Shown here piece by piece: positions 61,143 through 64,000 of a stretch of DNA of 64,000 bases (position 1 is the first letter of the stretch; each line of letters opens with the position of its first letter). Below the pieces are notes generated by a model that did no database searches, had not been told where the DNA came from, and saw nothing but the letters and a program-made list of their open reading frames with translations. Source of the DNA: Zopfochytrium polystomum (Eukaryota; Chytridiomycota; Chytridiomycetes; Chytridiales; Chytridiaceae); the NCBI GenBank assembly GCA_025765615.1, contig JAIVFJ010000007.1, forward strand, positions 124,001-188,000, given 5' to 3'. A program made the translations under genes and the position numbers.

Positions 61143-62443
61143 AATGAATTTTAGTTTCTCAGGTCGATTCTATATCACGTGCAACGCCTCGACGGAGGCG
61201 GTCCTTTGCTTTGTGTTGCTGCAATTACTGAGAACAACTCTTCTTTTCGAGTGATTTAGGGGTTCACAAATCCTTCATGTCAAGCCCAAAACTCGTACAT
61301 TAGATTTCTTTGATTCTTCACCCTGTTAGAATGTTATACTCAGATTTTCGAGCACACTGCGCGAACTTCTATCGCGCATTCTCCAGCATTCCAACAATGC
61401 AAGGTTACCTACTTGTGTTCGCTAATTCGATTCCACGTTTAGGAGTAAATACAGTGTCGCTCCTCTGGTCCACTACATTGAGTAGTGTGACCTCGACATA
61501 TCAAAAGTATGGGTGTATCTTAATGTACTTTTTCACGTTGGAAGCGACGGCACCCACCTTCGTTCCAACAATGGACCTTTGACAGCATCTGTCAAAAACT
61601 TTGTCCATCATAGCAAGTCCTGATCACTGCTCCTCAGTTGTTTCAGTAAGCCCGCCAAAACAGACGGATTAAATTAAGCAGGCGATAGGGGTACCAGTAA
61701 GCAGTAACCAGACAGCAGCTTAACAGTGTCTTTTCAGAGCGTCCTGCATACGCGTCTGCAGCTGCGAAACGGGCTTCCAAAACCCATTCTTCCAACTCAG
61801 CCACACGAGCTGATTGACTACGGAGCAACGCCGCTCGCCTGAGAGTGATTTCTCTTTTCCACTATGCCAAGAGTAATTGCTAATTTTCGAAAACCCTCCA
61901 AGGAGGACTGCACCATTCTCTCGCCAGAGTGATTGGCATTTTTTTGGAACCTTGATGAAAAAGCACATTGTTTCCAAAAAATGCAATTCTATCTGTATAA
62001 AATTGTCAGCTTGTTCATTGGATGAATTTGTCACTCATTCCGCGCGAGCGATTGTTCATAGCTGGCTCAACAAAACAACAAAGCACTCAGTCACACCTGT
62101 AATTTCTTTCACCACCCGGAATTCTCGCAACCTTCTTCTTCCGTCACCTCTTTCTATTTTGCTTTTGTCACAGCCAACTTCTGTGGAGGCTGAACACTCC
62201 AGAGCTGGGAACCCCTTGGAGGTTCAACGAGACCCTCAAGTTGTCTGATGGGAAATTTGTCACGCAACAACGTCGTGGTCGCTCTCCGTTGGGTTCTGAA
62301 CCCAGCTGAAGTGAAAAATTGAACAGTGAGTCAAAGTCGCGAATCCGCAGTCCGCAGCCGCGAAAAAATTTGGCGACGCGCTCGACCGGCACTGAGTATA
62401 AAAAGGGGCCTCCCCCGACCCTCCCTCCCAGATCGAACACGGT
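61143..62443. other. A/T-richer intergenic region
   Basis: Open frames are unsupported. A minus-strand stretch around 61830-61680 (RSQSARVAELEEWVLEARFA) has coding-like composition but no partner exon or family. Confidence 0.35.
62396..62405 (+). promoter_or_regulatory. TATA box candidate
   Basis: GTATAAAAAG followed by a pyrimidine-rich initiator-like stretch. It lies about 50 bp before dispersed repeat copy B and 720 bp before the MGA2-like exon; could serve that gene or the repeat. Confidence 0.4.
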
Positions 62444-62540
62444 ACTGCCTACCGCAGAACTGACAGACTAGTAAATGAGCTTCTATTGAAGCCAACTTGT
62501 CTCGAGAAGCAATTGCTACTATTCTTGCCACTTGTGCCGA
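62444..62540. repeat. Dispersed repeat, copy B
   Basis: Second copy of the repeat at 56111-56190, with short insertions (for example between TCTATTGAAG and CTCGAGAAG). Confidence 0.65.
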
Positions 62541-63124
62541 GAGTAGATTGTGTCAAATTTTTGAAACGGGGCCGGGTGTTGCGGCAGGAGGGGGACCCTG
62601 CCCGTGCGCCTGGCCCCCCATTCCTTGTCACAAATGATGAAAAAGAAATAAAATTTCTGTCCCATGCATCACGTAATCCCTGTATAATGACTTGCCCCAC
62701 TCAACGGCCAGCAAACACTTCCAGTACGTCGACATGCTGCTCCCTTAAACCAGCGGAGCCTACTTATATAGAATACTCAAACTGGGGCTCCTCAGGAGGC
62801 GGGGGCTCGAAAATCTCCTGCAGCTTCTCCAGCGGGTTTCTTTTTCCACGTTGGAAACAAGGGAACCCGCCTTCTTTCAACTGATGAACCATCCAACTCC
62901 TGGCAACTGGGAAATTGAACCCTCGCAAATCGCCTGAATTGCATTCATCGATGGATTGCCACAAAGTCTGCAAAGAGCGACGACCATCCTTCTTCCTCCA
63001 GGCTGACTTGGTCAGAGATTGCGCGGGATCATCCTTTTTTCCTGCTGCGCGACGTGAGCTTTCGCGGTCTCTTTGCTGTGGCGGGGGTGCTCCATTTGGG
63101 CATCTTGATGGCTTTGTCAAATAG

Positions 63125-64000
63125 TAAACCGCTTAAATTCCGGACGTGTTGTGTGCGCCTCTGATCCCACTCGCACGGTGCAGTTGTGCACGAGCTGCGC
63201 ACAGCGAGGGGTGGGTTGCCATTTCTCTTGTGCTGTGGAAGACCTAAGACTCTTATCATCAGCGCAAGCGCAGTCGGAAGACAGCCGAAGAGGATGCAGA
63301 GGACTTCCCAGGCCAGCAGATCGACCGAACGCTCCTATTCAGCTGCCCTGGGCATGTCGATTTCAGCAGTGGTGACACCATTCTACCCACGCGCATCGCA
63401 TGTTACTCTCGCCACCAGAATGAGAAGATTGGTTTTTGGTAAAACTTCAATTACCTCTGTGTTGCTTTTGTTGACTGATTCCTCACAGCGTTTACTTCGT
63501 CGGGAGAGACGCTTCTGGAAATGCTGTAGCGACAGGATTGACCCCTCCTGTTTTGATTACTGACGATCACAAAGCGGGAAGGCCAAAGGCCCAGAAAGGA
63601 CTAGAGACGATGTCTTCAAGCTGGAGCCACCAGCGTCCACGCCAGCATCCTCCAACCGTCCTGTCAAAGCTGAACCTCAATGCTCTCTTCCACCGGATGA
63701 CAATATGTCCACTTCCCTTTTCGCTTCTCCAATGTCGCCAGGCTCTATTGCGTTGTCGAACTTTATTAAAGATGATATGATGACAGCTGGAATGTCCCCA
63801 ACCCCATCTTCATCTCGTCGTTCTCCTACAGCTCCAATGCTTCAGCAGAACCCGTCCTCTTCAAGCACTTTTGAAGACGCTGCTCGCAGCAACCCTGTCT
63901 CAACAGTCCAGGGCGCTTTAGGGATATACGACACTTTCATGTTCGATGACTCGTTTGCCTCTGGTGGAGATGAAAGCGAACGACCTGCCAAACGCGCAAT
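63125..64000 (+). CDS. MGA2/SPT23-like transcription regulator (partial, runs off window)
   Basis: Resembles fungal MGA2/SPT23, membrane-released regulators of fatty-acid desaturation with a conserved N-terminal block, IPT/TIG domain, ankyrin repeats and C-terminal anchor. Visible order: RVVCASDPTRTVQLCTSCAQ, then an intron (about 63214-63262, GTGGGT to ATCATCAG) joining to RKRSRKTAEEDAEDF; LFSCPGHVDFSSGDTILPTR and IACYSRHQNEKIGF; an intron ending at about 63488; VYFVGRDASGNAVATGLTPP and ITDDHKAGRPKAQK. A Ser/Pro-rich region with VKAEP follows and is still open at 64000. The 'PTRIACYSRHQ' and 'ITDDHK' signatures decide the family. The exon around 63540-63780 changes frame near 63594-63605. 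Upstream exons were not found; an AG at 63123-63124 would open this one. IPT and ankyrin parts lie beyond the edge. Confidence 0.72.

Noticed and set aside
62764..63120. 118-codon minus-strand frame ending EPPPPEEPQFEYSI
   Set aside because: No family recognised, lies opposite the MGA2-like 5' region, and has no supporting exon or motif; not annotated as a gene.
63151..63230. Zn(2)Cys(6) transcription factor from the cysteine pattern CASDP...LCTSC
   Set aside because: The first half of a Zn(2)Cys(6) motif is absent, and splicing to QRGRKRSRK plus PTRIACYSRHQ and ITDDHK fits MGA2/SPT23 much better.
1..64000. CRISPR array, prokaryotic operon or phage-type cassette
   Set aside because: No regularly spaced repeats, no ribosome-binding-site organised genes; intron-containing eukaryotic genes throughout.

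Overview
The window reads as nuclear DNA of a flagellated (zoosporic) fungus or a close relative, chytrid-like. Basis: most genes are split by short GT-AG introns of roughly 47-105 nt; an axonemal dynein heavy chain shows that the organism builds a motile cilium; a tricalbin-type SMP/C2 protein and an MGA2/SPT23-type regulator are fungal in style. All three stop codons appear to be used in the standard way. The lineage is inference from content; no marker gene such as rRNA is present.

Layout. 109-13375 (+) is a DNAH6-type inner-arm dynein heavy chain, cut by the left edge. 13942-14321 (+) holds a doubtful small gene that may be the BBSome subunit BBIP1. 18042-14534 (-) is an ERMP1-type M28 membrane peptidase and 20004-18335 (-) a KHDC4-type double KH RNA-binding protein. 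RER1 (20429-21400, +) converges on PPP2R3C (23731-21695, -). TFIIH subunit TFB4/GTF2H3 (25168-24010, -) and FIBP (25230-26606, +) are head to head with 61 bp between their ATGs. A kinase with two WW domains (30415-27331, -) and gamma-COP (34548-31065, -) follow; gamma-COP is divergent from its paralogue AP-2 alpha (35643-38898, +). A tricalbin with six C2-like domains fills 41116-47294 (+). A gene-poor stretch with an apparent mobile-element remnant, homopolymers and a large palindrome precedes a single-NBD ABCA transporter (54165-50754, -). Then come a microsatellite-rich gap, a PPR protein (56406-59020, +), a decayed TPR/ankyrin-like gene (59585-61142, +) and, at the right edge, the middle part of an MGA2/SPT23-like transcription factor (63125 to the end, +).

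Themes. Membrane traffic is over-represented (RER1, gamma-COP, AP-2 alpha, tricalbin, ABCA), but there is no sign of an operon or a dedicated cluster; these are housekeeping genes in compact order with convergent and divergent pairs.

The most striking cross-window observation is that at least five conserved genes (DNAH6, ERMP1, RER1, TFB4, MGA2-like) each change reading frame once inside a conserved exon, with no plausible intron at that point. The simplest explanation is indel error in the assembly, but it should be settled before any of these models is used. I found no convincing wholly new biological system. The best candidates for novelty are the WW-WW kinase with a degenerate glycine loop, the TPR/ankyrin relic, and the uncharacterised element at 48.3-49.6 kb.
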